Source: Algiphilus sp965216485
GTDB lineage: Bacteria; Pseudomonadota; Gammaproteobacteria; Nevskiales; Nevskiaceae
DNA length: 64,000 nucleotides
Assembly: GCF_965216485.1 (NCBI RefSeq)
Contig: NZ_OZ244162.1
Coordinates: 434,001-498,000 of the forward strand
Direction: 5' to 3'
Part shown: positions 41,516 through 49,894 of the stretch, piece by piece
Position numbering within the stretch: position 1 is the first letter of the stretch
Layout: each line of letters starts with the position of its first letter
Notes under the pieces: generated by a model
Told to the model about the DNA's origin: nothing
The model's database searches: none
Seen by the model: only the letters and a program-made list of their open reading frames with translations
Translations under genes and position numbers: made by a program

Positions 41516-42301
41516 ATGTTGGCCAAACGCATCATTCCCTGTCTCGACATCGATCGCGGTCGCGTCGTCAAGGGAGTGAAGTTCCGCGACATCATCGACG
41601 CCGGCGATCCGGTCGAGGTCGCGGGTCGCTATGACGCGCAGGGCGCGGACGAACTCGTCTTTCTCGACATCACCGCCAGCCACGAGGACCGCCCCACCCT
41701 GTTTGCCACCGTCGAGCAGGTGGCGCGCCAGATCTATATCCCGTTTACGGTCGGCGGCGGCGTTCGCACCTGCGCCGACGTGCGCGCCTTGCTTTCGGCG
41801 GGTGCCGACAAGGTGTCAATCAACACCGCGGCAGTGATCGATCCCGATTTCGTCACCGAGGCCGCGGGTCGCTACGGTGTGCAATGCATCGTCGTTGCCG
41901 TCGACGCCAAGCGCGTCAACAAGCGCAAGGAACCGCCGCGCTGGGAAGTCTTCACCCACGGCGGCCGCAAGAGCACCGGTCTGGATGCGGTCGAGTGGTG
42001 TGCGACCATGGTGGAGAAGGGCGCTGGCGAGCTGCTGCTTACCAGCATGGACCGCGATGGCACCAAGTCCGGTTACGACACCGAATTGCTGCGCGCGATC
42101 TCGGCCAATATCCCGGTTCCGCTCATTGCCTCGGGCGGTGTCGGCTCCCTCGACCATCTCTACGAGGGCCTGGCCGAAGGCGAGGCGGACGCGGTATTGG
42201 CAGCGAGCATCTTCCACCAGGGCACGCACACCGTAGGCGAGGCCAAGGAATTTCTTGCCGGTCGCGGCATCAACGTCCGTCTGCCACCGCGCGCCGCCTA
42301 G
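41516..42301 (+). CDS. hisF: Imidazole glycerol phosphate synthase cyclase subunit
   Basis: 261 residues. Start MLAKRIIPCLDIDRGRVVKG with the catalytic Asp11, plus TSMDRDGTKSGYD containing the second catalytic Asp and ASGGVGSLDHL at the phosphate site. It works with HisH to form IGP and AICAR. It is followed by hisE 21 bp later, without hisI between. Confidence 0.97.
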   Translation: MLAKRIIPCLDIDRGRVVKGVKFRDIIDAGDPVEVAGRYDAQGADELVFLDITASHEDRPTLFATVEQVARQIYIPFTVGGGVRTCADVRALLSAGADKVSINTAAVIDPDFVTEAAGRYGVQCIVVAVDAKRVNKRKEPPRWEVFTHGGRKSTGLDAVEWCATMVEKGAGELLLTSMDRDGTKSGYDTELLRAISANIPVPLIASGGVGSLDHLYEGLAEGEADAVLAASIFHQGTHTVGEAKEFLAGRGINVRLPPRAA

Positions 42302-42322
42302 GCGCCATCACCGGCCATCGCG

Positions 42323-42670
42323 ATGCATCCCCCCGCCGACGTGACCGCCCTTGAGGCGCTGCAGGCCACCATCCGCGCCCGCCTGGACGCGGACCCGGAG
42401 CAGTCCTATGTGGCGCGGCTGCATCACAAGGGCATGGATGCCATTCTCAAGAAGGTCGGCGAGGAAGCAGCCGAAGTGCTGCTCGCGGCGAAGAATGAAG
42501 ATTCAGTGAATCTCGTTCACGAATTGGCCGACCTGTGGTTTCATTGTGCAGTTCTGATGGCGCATGCCGGCATCGAGCCCGAACAGCTCTACGGCGAACT
42601 CGCACGGCGTGCAGGCACCTCCGGTTTGGCCGAGAAAGCGGCCCGGGGGCAATCTTCTAATGGAGCGTAG
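42323..42670 (+). CDS. hisE: Phosphoribosyl-ATP pyrophosphatase
   Basis: 115-residue MazG-like HisE. Conserved metal-binding Glu/Asp sit in KKVGEEAAEVLLAAKN and LVHELADLWFH. Second step of histidine synthesis, as a separate protein not fused to HisI. hisI, hisG, hisD and hisC are not in the window. It ends 2 bp before tatA, the common hisE-tatABC linkage. Confidence 0.95.
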   Translation: MHPPADVTALEALQATIRARLDADPEQSYVARLHHKGMDAILKKVGEEAAEVLLAAKNEDSVNLVHELADLWFHCAVLMAHAGIEPEQLYGELARRAGTSGLAEKAARGQSSNGA

Positions 42671-42672
42671 CT

Positions 42673-42918
42673 ATGGCACCGAGTTTGTGGCAGTTGTTGA
42701 TCGTATTGGGCATCGTCATCGTGGTTTTCGGCACCAAGCGGCTGCGTGGCATGGGCAGTGATCTCGGTTCCGCCATTCGCGGCTTCAAGGATTCGATGAA
42801 GACCGGTGAGAAGGATGCCCAGGATCATGTCCAGCATCTCACCACCGAAGACAGCGAGAACCAGGACAGCAGCACCAGCAGCGAGACGCACAAGTCGGAA
42901 GACCGGACGCGTAGCTAA
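42673..42918 (+). CDS. tatA: Sec-independent translocase subunit TatA
   Basis: 81 residues: a short N-terminal membrane helix (LWQLLIVLGIVIVVFG), the FGTKRLR hinge and an amphipathic helix (LGSAIRGFKDSMK), then a polar acidic tail. Oligomers form the transient Tat pore. The protein fits TatA rather than TatE by size and operon position. Confidence 0.95.
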   Translation: MAPSLWQLLIVLGIVIVVFGTKRLRGMGSDLGSAIRGFKDSMKTGEKDAQDHVQHLTTEDSENQDSSTSSETHKSEDRTRS

Positions 42919-42939
42919 CCCCCTGCACGGACACCGTCC

Positions 42940-43329
42940 ATGTTCGATCTCGGCTTCTGGGAACTGCTCTTCGTCGGTGTCATCGCGCTGGTCGTGCTCG
43001 GCCCGGAGCGCCTGCCGGTGGCAGCGCGCACGGTGGGACGCTGGGTCGGTCAGGCGCGCTCCTACGCCCGCAGCCTGTCCAACGAACTGGACCGCGAGGT
43101 GCACATCAAGGAAATCCGCCAGCAGGTGCGCAGCACCGAGAGCGAAATCCGATCCGGGTTCCAGTCTGCTGACCGGGAAGTGCGCGCACTGGCGCAGAGC
43201 GATGAGACCCCACCCGCTACCGGTACTGCAAGCCCCGCTGCGGAAGCCGCACCCGCAGTAGAGGACCGGACGCCGGAGGCCGCGGATGACACACCGCCCA
43301 AGGCCGAGCCACCGGCGGATCGCCACTGA
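42940..43329 (+). CDS. tatB: Sec-independent translocase subunit TatB
   Basis: 129 residues. N-terminus MFDLGFWELLFVGVIALVVLG and the Pro-containing hinge GPERLPVAARTVGR are typical TatB, with a longer amphipathic and charged tail rich in Glu/Ala/Pro. It forms the TatBC receptor for twin-arginine signal peptides. Confidence 0.95.
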   Translation: MFDLGFWELLFVGVIALVVLGPERLPVAARTVGRWVGQARSYARSLSNELDREVHIKEIRQQVRSTESEIRSGFQSADREVRALAQSDETPPATGTASPAAEAAPAVEDRTPEAADDTPPKAEPPADRH

Positions 43330-43334
43330 CACCG

Positions 43335-44132
43335 ATGAGCCAGAAAGGCAGTGGCACTGGGCGCAAGGACGCCTCGCAACCCGATAGCGAACAGCCGCTG
43401 ATCGCGCATCTGATCGAGCTGCGCGATCGTGTACTGCGCGCACTCATTGGGATCCTGATCGCCTTCGTTCCCCTCGCCTTCTTCGCGCAGGAGCTATACA
43501 GCTTTGCGGCCGCACCGCTGATGGCCCTGCTGCCGGAAGGTGCCAGCATGATTGCCACCGACGTGGCATCGCCCTTCTTCGCCCCCTTCAAGCTGGCTGC
43601 ACTGGCCGCGCTGGTGGTCGCACTGCCCTGGGTGCTCTATCAGATCTGGGCCTTCGTCGCGCCCGGCCTCTACCTGCAGGAGCAGCGTCTGGTGCTGCCG
43701 CTGCTGGCGAGCAGCACCCTGCTGTTCTACGCCGGCATGCTGTTCGCCTATTTCGTCGTATTCCCGGTGGTCTTCGGCTTCTTCATCTCTGTCGCCCCCG
43801 AAGGCGTGGCGGTGATGACCGACATCTCGCGCTATCTGAATTTCGCCCTCGGCATGTTCCTGGCCTTTGGCATTGCCTTTGAAATGCCGATCGCCATCGT
43901 GCTCATGGTGTGGAGCGGCTTCACCACGCCGGGGCAGCTGGCCGCGAAGCGGCCGTATGTGCTGGTCGGACTGTTCGTGCTCGGCGCCTTCCTGACGCCG
44001 CCCGATATCGTGTCGCAGACCATGCTCGCGCTGCCGGCCTATGCCCTGTTCGAACTGGGCATCCTGGCCGCGCGTTGGTTCGTGCCGGGCAGCGCCGACG
44101 TCGACGCGCAGCGTCAGTCCGACGAGCCCTGA
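43335..44132 (+). CDS. tatC: Sec-independent translocase subunit TatC
   Basis: 265 residues with six membrane helices. N-terminal LIAHLIELRDRVLRAL carries the conserved Glu of the signal-peptide site, and FVAPGLYLQEQR the first periplasmic/cytoplasmic landmarks. Start ATG is 6 bp after tatB. Its C-terminal tail runs slightly longer and polar. Confidence 0.96.
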   Translation: MSQKGSGTGRKDASQPDSEQPLIAHLIELRDRVLRALIGILIAFVPLAFFAQELYSFAAAPLMALLPEGASMIATDVASPFFAPFKLAALAALVVALPWVLYQIWAFVAPGLYLQEQRLVLPLLASSTLLFYAGMLFAYFVVFPVVFGFFISVAPEGVAVMTDISRYLNFALGMFLAFGIAFEMPIAIVLMVWSGFTTPGQLAAKRPYVLVGLFVLGAFLTPPDIVSQTMLALPAYALFELGILAARWFVPGSADVDAQRQSDEP

Positions 44133-44169
44133 GCGAGCCAGACCGCTCAGGGTGGCTGGCTCGCCCGCC

Positions 44170-44655
44170 ATGATTCGCGATCACGTCCTGGTGTACGGCA
44201 GCCTGATGCACGACCAGCCCGCGCATCGGCACTTCGGCCTGCACCGTCACGCGCGCTGGATCGGCCAGGTCTGTCTGCGTGGATGGCTCTACGACCTGGG
44301 AGCCTATCCAGGCTTCCGCCCCGGCTGGGGATGGGTCTGCGCAGAGCTCTACGCGCTGACTCGGCCAGGGCTGTTGGCAGCGCTGGACGCCTACGAAGGC
44401 TTTGATCCGGCCCGCCCGCTGCGGTCGGAGTATGTGCGCCGGCCCTGGCCCTGTCGGGCGGGTCCAGGCTGGGCGTGGCTCTATGTGTATCAGGGACCGG
44501 TGGCCGGCAAGCGCCGCGGTGGTCTGCGTTGGGGCGCGAGTGGCTATCGCATGACCGTGGAGGACATCGTGGATCGCTCCACCCACGCGGGCGGATTGCC
44601 TTGGCGATCGGCACGCAATGCCCCCCTGCTAGAATCCCCGACCAACCCGCCCTGA
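44170..44655 (+). CDS. Gamma-glutamylcyclotransferase-like (AIG2/GGCT fold) protein
   Basis: 161 residues. The fold signature VYGSLM near the N-terminus and the acidic LDAYEGFDP, whose Glu matches the catalytic residue of GGCT enzymes, are both present. The C-terminal tail is specific. ATG 44170 is chosen because earlier codons overlap tatC in another frame. It lies between tatC and pyrC, 9 bp before the latter. Substrate unproven. Confidence 0.78.
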   Translation: MIRDHVLVYGSLMHDQPAHRHFGLHRHARWIGQVCLRGWLYDLGAYPGFRPGWGWVCAELYALTRPGLLAALDAYEGFDPARPLRSEYVRRPWPCRAGPGWAWLYVYQGPVAGKRRGGLRWGASGYRMTVEDIVDRSTHAGGLPWRSARNAPLLESPTNPP

Positions 44656-44664
44656 GCAGCCGCC

Positions 44665-45747
44665 ATGTCCGCCGAAGCGTCGACCGACCGTCTCGTCCTG
44701 CGCCGACCCGACGACTGGCACGTGCATCTGCGCGACGGCGACATGCTGGCGGCCGTGGCACGGCATACCGCCTGGCCCTTCGCCCGCGCCATCGTCATGC
44801 CCAATCTGGTGCCGCCGATCACCACGGTCGAGGCCGCGCGGCGCTACCGCGAGCGCATCCTGGCTGCGCTCCCCGGTGATTGCGATTTCGAGCCGTTGAT
44901 GACGGCCTATCTCACCGATGAAATCGATCCGGACGAGATCGCACGCGGCCATGCCGAAGGCGTGTTCACCGCCTGCAAGCTGTACCCGGCCGGCGCAACC
45001 ACCAATTCTGCCTCCGGGGTGACCGATATCCGGCGTCTGGACCGCGTCCTTGAGCGCATGCAATGCATCGGCATGCCACTGCTGGTGCACGGTGAAGTGG
45101 TCGACCACGACATCGACATCTTCGACCGGGAAGCCGTCTTCATCGAGCGCATCCTGGCTCCGACGCTGGAGCGCTTTCCGGCCCTGAAGGTTGTGTTCGA
45201 GCACATCACCACGCGCGAGGCCGTGGACTTCGTGCGTGCCTCCAACGAGCGGGTAGCGGCAACCATCACCGCCCACCACCTCGAGTTCAACCGCAACGCG
45301 CTGCTGGTCGGCGGCATCCGCCCGCACCACTACTGCCTGCCGGTGGCCAAGCGCGAGCATCATCGACAGGCGCTGCGCGCAGCGGCCACCTCCGGCAATC
45401 CCAAGTTCTTTCTCGGTACCGACACTGCGCCGCACGGCATCGCCGAAAAGGAAAGCGCCTGTGGTTGCGCGGGCATTTTCAGTGCGCCTGTGGCGCTGGA
45501 AAGCTATGCCAAGACCTTCGAGGAGGAAGGCGCGCTGGAAAAGCTGGAGGGATTCGCCTCCGAATACGGACCGCGCTTCTATGGCCTGCCGCTGAACGCG
45601 GGCACGGTCACGCTGCAGCGCACGTCCTGGACGGTACCCGAGACCATGGAGGCGGGATCGGTGCGCATCCGCCCCTTCCACGCCGGAAATCCGCTTGCCT
45701 GGCGCCTGCAGCAGGCGGGCACGGTTGAGGCCGCCCAGGCCCGCTGA
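44665..45747 (+). CDS. pyrC: Dihydroorotase, homodimeric type
   Basis: 360 residues, E. coli PyrC type. Zinc ligands are visible in DWHVHLRDGD and in LLVHGEVVD and ITAHHLEFN, the carboxylated Lys in CKLYPAGATTNS, and the catalytic Asp in FFLGTDTAPH. Third step of pyrimidine synthesis. It converges with aroE across 12 bp with no obvious terminator. Confidence 0.97.
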   Translation: MSAEASTDRLVLRRPDDWHVHLRDGDMLAAVARHTAWPFARAIVMPNLVPPITTVEAARRYRERILAALPGDCDFEPLMTAYLTDEIDPDEIARGHAEGVFTACKLYPAGATTNSASGVTDIRRLDRVLERMQCIGMPLLVHGEVVDHDIDIFDREAVFIERILAPTLERFPALKVVFEHITTREAVDFVRASNERVAATITAHHLEFNRNALLVGGIRPHHYCLPVAKREHHRQALRAAATSGNPKFFLGTDTAPHGIAEKESACGCAGIFSAPVALESYAKTFEEEGALEKLEGFASEYGPRFYGLPLNAGTVTLQRTSWTVPETMEAGSVRIRPFHAGNPLAWRLQQAGTVEAAQAR

Positions 45748-45759
45748 GCGCGTGCCTGC

Positions 45760-46590
45760 CTAGGCGGATGCCTGGCGGGATTCCGCGCGCAGGGTCGCAA
45801 TCAGGGCGTCGGTGCGCGGCAGCAGGTCGTTCCAGCACTGGAAGCTGACCGCCGCCTGCTCGACCAGCATGCCGAGCCCGTCGTGGACCACAGCTGCGTC
45901 CTGCGCTTGCGCCCAGGCGGCAAAGGGGGCGTGAGCAGCGCCATAGCTGAGGTCGTAGGCCACGGCCGCCGCGTCGAACAGTCCTTCCGGCAAGCGCGGG
46001 AAGCTGCCGCTGTGGCCCACCGACATGGCATTGATGACCAGATCGAAACAGTCGCCCTTGAGCGCAAGATGGGTGCTTGGCCGGATTCGCCCGTGTTCTG
46101 CCATGGCCTCGGCAATGGCTTCCGGTTTCCAGGGAGTGCGGCTGGACAGCACCAGTTCGGCCGGGCGGCGCTGCAGCAGTGGCAGCAGGATGCCGCGCGC
46201 TGCCCCACCGGCGCCCAGCACCAGGATGCGCTGATCGGCGATGGCCACGTCGAGGTTGTCGACCAGATCGCGTAGCAGGCCTTCGCCGTCGGTGTTTTCG
46301 CCATACCAGCCGTCCTCTCGCCAGCACAGGGTGTTGACCGCCTGGGCGACCTCCGCGCGTGGGCTGCGGGCGACGCAGGCGGATGGCACCTCGGTCTTGT
46401 GCGGCAGCGTCACGTTGAAGCCGGACCATTGGTCACGATGCCACGCGGCCAGCTGCTCGACGAGGGCGTCTGGTGTCACTTCAATGGCCTCGTAGGACAG
46501 CGCGATGTCGCACTGCTCGGCAAAGTGACGATGGATACGGGGCGACAGCGAGTGGGCCACAGGCTGTCCAATGACGGCGAAGCGCTTCAT
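45760..46590 (-). CDS. aroE: Shikimate dehydrogenase
   Basis: 276 residues. Substrate site HSLSPRIH and NVTLPHK with catalytic Lys, then Asp in NTDGEGLL, and the NADP-binding GAGGAARG loop. It reduces 3-dehydroshikimate. Start ATG 46590 overlaps the hemB stop by 4 bp, giving a hemB-aroE unit. Its product feeds chorismate, the substrate of the chorismatase encoded 5 kb away. Confidence 0.97.
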   Translation of the reverse strand: MKRFAVIGQPVAHSLSPRIHRHFAEQCDIALSYEAIEVTPDALVEQLAAWHRDQWSGFNVTLPHKTEVPSACVARSPRAEVAQAVNTLCWREDGWYGENTDGEGLLRDLVDNLDVAIADQRILVLGAGGAARGILLPLLQRRPAELVLSSRTPWKPEAIAEAMAEHGRIRPSTHLALKGDCFDLVINAMSVGHSGSFPRLPEGLFDAAAVAYDLSYGAAHAPFAAWAQAQDAAVVHDGLGMLVEQAAVSFQCWNDLLPRTDALIATLRAESRQASA

Positions 46591-47591
46591 GCCCCGCGCT
46601 CCTCGCGCAGCCAGGCGGCGGCCTCGGCGGCGTGATAACTGAGGATCATGTCCGCGCCGGCCCTGCGGAAGCAGGTCAGTGTCTCGAGAATGATGCGGCG
46701 CCGGTCGAAAGCCCCCTGCGCTGCGGCCGCTTCCAGCATGGCGTACTCGCCGGAGACCTGATAGGCCGCTACCGGTACACCAAATTCGGCCTTCGCCCGG
46801 CGTACGATATCCAGGTAGGGCATGCCTGGCTTGACCATGACCCAGTCCGCGCCCTCGCGCAGGTCCAGGGCGATTTCTCGCATGGCCTCGTCGCTTCCCG
46901 CCGGATCCATCTGATAGCTGCGCTTGTCGCCGATGAGTGCCGTGCGACTACCCACCGCATCGCGAAAGGGGCCATAGAAGGCGGAGGCGTACTTAGCTGC
47001 GTAGGACAGGATCAGCACATCGAAGCGCCGGTCGCGTTCGAGCGCGGTGCGCAGGGCGCCCACGCGGCCGTCCATCATGTCGGAGGGTGCCAGCACGTCG
47101 GCCCCCGCGCGGGCATAGACGATGGCCTGTTTGGTCAGCAACTCCACCGTCGCGTCGTTGTCGACCGAGCCGTCGGTACGCAGCACGCCATCGTGACCGT
47201 GGTCGGTGAAGGGATCGAGGGCGATGTCGACGATGATGCCCAGGCCGGGAGCCGCCTCCCTGGCGGCTGCAATGGCACGCGGCACCAGACCATTCGGGTC
47301 CAGCGCCGCACTGCCGGTGTCATCCTTGGCTTCCGGCGGCAGCACCGGGAACAGCGCCACTGCGGGAATGCCGAGGGCCTGCACCCGGCGACACTCTGCG
47401 CCCAACTGATCCAGCGCATGCCGTTGAATACCGGGCATGCTGGCCACCGGCCCCACCTGGGCGCCTTCTGCCACGAACAGCGGCTGGATCAGATCCGCGG
47501 GTGACAGACGATGCTCGCAGGTGAGCTGGCGGGCAAATTCCTGCATGCGGCTTCGACGCATGCGTGTGGCGGGAAAGCGTTCTTCGACCAT
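46587..47591 (-). CDS. hemB: Delta-aminolevulinic acid dehydratase (porphobilinogen synthase)
   Basis: 334 residues. Schiff-base lysines lie in ILSYAAKYASAFYG and MVKPGMPYLD. The metal-site segment is DIALDPFTDHGHDG, with Asp in place of the three Cys of zinc enzymes, so this is the Mg-type seen in pseudomonads and rhizobia. The start at ATG 47591 begins MVEERFPATRMRRSR; the longer frame to 47738 crosses the divergent gene start. It heads the hemB-aroE operon and is divergent from a desaturase-family gene. Confidence 0.95.
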   Translation of the reverse strand: MVEERFPATRMRRSRMQEFARQLTCEHRLSPADLIQPLFVAEGAQVGPVASMPGIQRHALDQLGAECRRVQALGIPAVALFPVLPPEAKDDTGSAALDPNGLVPRAIAAAREAAPGLGIIVDIALDPFTDHGHDGVLRTDGSVDNDATVELLTKQAIVYARAGADVLAPSDMMDGRVGALRTALERDRRFDVLILSYAAKYASAFYGPFRDAVGSRTALIGDKRSYQMDPAGSDEAMREIALDLREGADWVMVKPGMPYLDIVRRAKAEFGVPVAAYQVSGEYAMLEAAAAQGAFDRRRIILETLTCFRRAGADMILSYHAAEAAAWLREERGA

Positions 47592-47691
47592 GCCGTCATT
47601 ATAGGGGGGTCGGGGCCTGTTCCCCGTTGTGCGCAAGGCAACCGAATGCGCGCAATGCGGTCCCATGCACAGAGCTTGAAGCGACCCTGCC

Positions 47692-48483
47692 ATGGAGTTT
47701 GAGACCACCATCCGCCTAGCCCTTTTCGTGGGTGGCATCGCTGCCTTCGGCTGGCTGGAGCGGGCCTATCCCCGCCGGCCGCGTACGGCGACGGCCCATC
47801 GCTGGCCCGTGCACGCGGGCATGGCCCTGGTGGGTGCCGCCGCCACCGCCCTGGTGCCGCTCGGCGTGGCCGGCGCCGCCCTGTGGGCCCAGGCGGAGGG
47901 CATTGGCCTGCTGCAGCAGTTTCCGCTGCCGTGGTGGCTGGCCGTCGCGTTGGCCTGGCTGTTGCTGGACGCTGCGATCTACTGGCAGCACCGCTTGATG
48001 CATCGCTTTGGCTGGCTCTGGCGCTGGCACCGTGTGCACCACACCGACACCGAACTCGACGCCAGTAGCGCGCTGCGCTTTCATCCCGGGGAATTGCTGC
48101 TGTCGGCGGGCTACAAGATGGCAGTGGTCGTGCTGCTCGGCGCGCCACCACTGGCGGTGTTGCTGTTCGAGGCGCTGCTGGCTTTCGCCGCCCTGTTCAA
48201 TCACGCCAACTGGGCCTTGCGCCCGGGCGTCGATCGCTGGCTCCGTCGGTGGCTGGTGACACCCGACATGCACCGCGTCCACCACAGCACCGTGCGCGAC
48301 GAGACCGACAGCAACTTTGGCAATGTGCTGTCGATCTGGGACCATCTTTTCGGGAGTTATCGCGCTGCACCCAAGGACGGCCAACTGGGCATGCGCATCG
48401 GTCAGGACGCGGACCGCGATCCGGAATCGCAGCGACTGCGCGCTCTTCTGATGCAGCCCTGGCGGCGGAACGCTAGGATGTAA
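47692..48483 (+). CDS. Sterol desaturase / fatty acid hydroxylase family protein
   Basis: 263-residue integral membrane di-iron enzyme candidate. The three His clusters are HRLMH, HRVHH and MHRVHH, with an additional His in FNHANW; hydrophobic stretches occur before and between them. Such enzymes hydroxylate or desaturate lipids or carotenoids. It lies 13 bp upstream of the ECF sigma gene on the same strand, so it could be read with it. Substrate unknown. Confidence 0.85.
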   Translation: MEFETTIRLALFVGGIAAFGWLERAYPRRPRTATAHRWPVHAGMALVGAAATALVPLGVAGAALWAQAEGIGLLQQFPLPWWLAVALAWLLLDAAIYWQHRLMHRFGWLWRWHRVHHTDTELDASSALRFHPGELLLSAGYKMAVVVLLGAPPLAVLLFEALLAFAALFNHANWALRPGVDRWLRRWLVTPDMHRVHHSTVRDETDSNFGNVLSIWDHLFGSYRAAPKDGQLGMRIGQDADRDPESQRLRALLMQPWRRNARM

Positions 48484-48496
48484 CCCCCGTAACCGG

Positions 48497-49075
48497 TTGA
48501 GTTCGACCGCCTTGTCCCAAGACGACGTTCAGCGCCTGGAATCGCTGCTGCTCGCGACTGCCGAGGGCAGCAGTACCGCCTTCGCCGAGTTGTATTCGGA
48601 AACCAGTGCGCATCTTTTTGCACTTCTGCTGCGTATTTTGCGCAGGAGGGATCTCGCTGAGGAGGCCCTGCAGGATTGCTATGTACGTATCTGGAACAAA
48701 GCGAAGAGTTACAACGCCGAGCGCGGTTCGCCCAATGTCTGGCTGGCCAGCATTGCACGCTACCGTGCGCTCGACATGCTGCGCGCGCGGCGTCCGGAAG
48801 TCTCGGAATACAGCAGCGAGTCAGGCGAGCCGTTGCCCAGCCATGTCGACGAAACGGTCAATATCGAACAGCAGGCCGAGGACCAGAGCGACCTGGAACG
48901 GCTGCATGATTGTCTGGACGAACTCGCTGACGACCAGCGGGATGCGCTGATGCTGGCTTATTACGAGGGCTACACCCACCCCGAGCTGTCGGAGCGCTTC
49001 GCGGCGCCTCTGGGCACCGTCAAGAGCTGGGTGCGTCGCGGTCTGCAGCGGCTTCGTGAGTGCCTGGAACGATGA
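48497..49075 (+). CDS. ECF-type RNA polymerase sigma factor
   Basis: 192 residues with region 2 (EEALQDCYVRIWNKA) and region 4 (YYEGYTHPELSERFAAPLGTVKSWVRRGLQRLRECL). The start shown is TTG 48497; another TTG at 48512 is possible and neither has a good Shine-Dalgarno. It overlaps the anti-sigma gene by 4 bp (ATGA), the usual coupling of a SigK/RskA-like pair. Confidence 0.92.
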   Translation: MSSTALSQDDVQRLESLLLATAEGSSTAFAELYSETSAHLFALLLRILRRRDLAEEALQDCYVRIWNKAKSYNAERGSPNVWLASIARYRALDMLRARRPEVSEYSSESGEPLPSHVDETVNIEQQAEDQSDLERLHDCLDELADDQRDALMLAYYEGYTHPELSERFAAPLGTVKSWVRRGLQRLRECLER

Positions 49076-49830
49076 GATCACTCGATCCGCAAACGCGTTC
49101 CCTGCTCGCGGCCGAGTACGTGCTCGGTACCCTGCAGGGCCGTGCCCGCCGCCGTTTCGAACGCTGGCTGCAGGCGTCGGAGACGCTGCAGCGCGACGTG
49201 GCGCAGTGGGAGGCCCATCTGCATCAGGTGATGACGCGGTCGCTTCAGCCGGTGACCCCACCGGACGCAGTACGCCAACGCATCATGGCGCGTATCGGCG
49301 CCCAGGGCGCCTTGTCCAGCGGTGGCAGTATGTCCACGCCACGCGCAGGCACCGCCGCACCGTCGGCTGGTGGACGCCGTCGCCGACAGCGCCGCATGGG
49401 CGGGCTGGCGGCTGCCGCCGCGGTGATGCTTGCTGTCATCGCGTTCTTTTTGCCGGAGCGCGTCCATCAACCGGAGCCGCCGGTCATTGCCGAACCGACG
49501 CCCTCACCGATCCAGCCGCTCAAGGAGCTGGCCATCGCCGACGGCGCCCGTCGCTGGACGGTGGGTCTGCGCGACGGACAGCCGGTGGTGGCGGCTGCCG
49601 AAGGACTGCAGCCGCCGCCGCCGAATACCGACTACGAACTGTGGTGGATCGGCGATGGTGCGCCGGTCTCCCTCGGCGTGCTGCCGCGCAGCGGTGCGCG
49701 TCCCGTCACGGTTCCGGCGGAAGCCGCCGGCCTCGATACGGGCGCACTCGCGATCAGCCGTGAACCCGAGGGTGGCGCGCCGGAGGGCACGCCGGGCGAG
49801 GTGGTCGAGGTCTTCCCGCTGGAATCCTGA
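49072..49830 (+). CDS. RskA-type anti-sigma factor
   Basis: 252 residues. N-terminal anti-sigma domain with SLLAAEYVLGTLQGRARRRFE, a single membrane helix (GLAAAAAVMLAVIAFFLP), and a periplasmic RskA domain with TDYELWWIGDGAPVSLGVL. It should hold the preceding sigma factor inactive until a cell-envelope signal triggers proteolysis. ATG 49072 overlaps the sigma stop. Confidence 0.92.
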   Translation: MRSLDPQTRSLLAAEYVLGTLQGRARRRFERWLQASETLQRDVAQWEAHLHQVMTRSLQPVTPPDAVRQRIMARIGAQGALSSGGSMSTPRAGTAAPSAGGRRRRQRRMGGLAAAAAVMLAVIAFFLPERVHQPEPPVIAEPTPSPIQPLKELAIADGARRWTVGLRDGQPVVAAAEGLQPPPPNTDYELWWIGDGAPVSLGVLPRSGARPVTVPAEAAGLDTGALAISREPEGGAPEGTPGEVVEVFPLES

Positions 49831-49894
49831 TCCATTGGCTGGACAGCGCCGTCGACTGCGCTAGCATGGGGCCAAAAGGGGATTCAGGAAGCCG

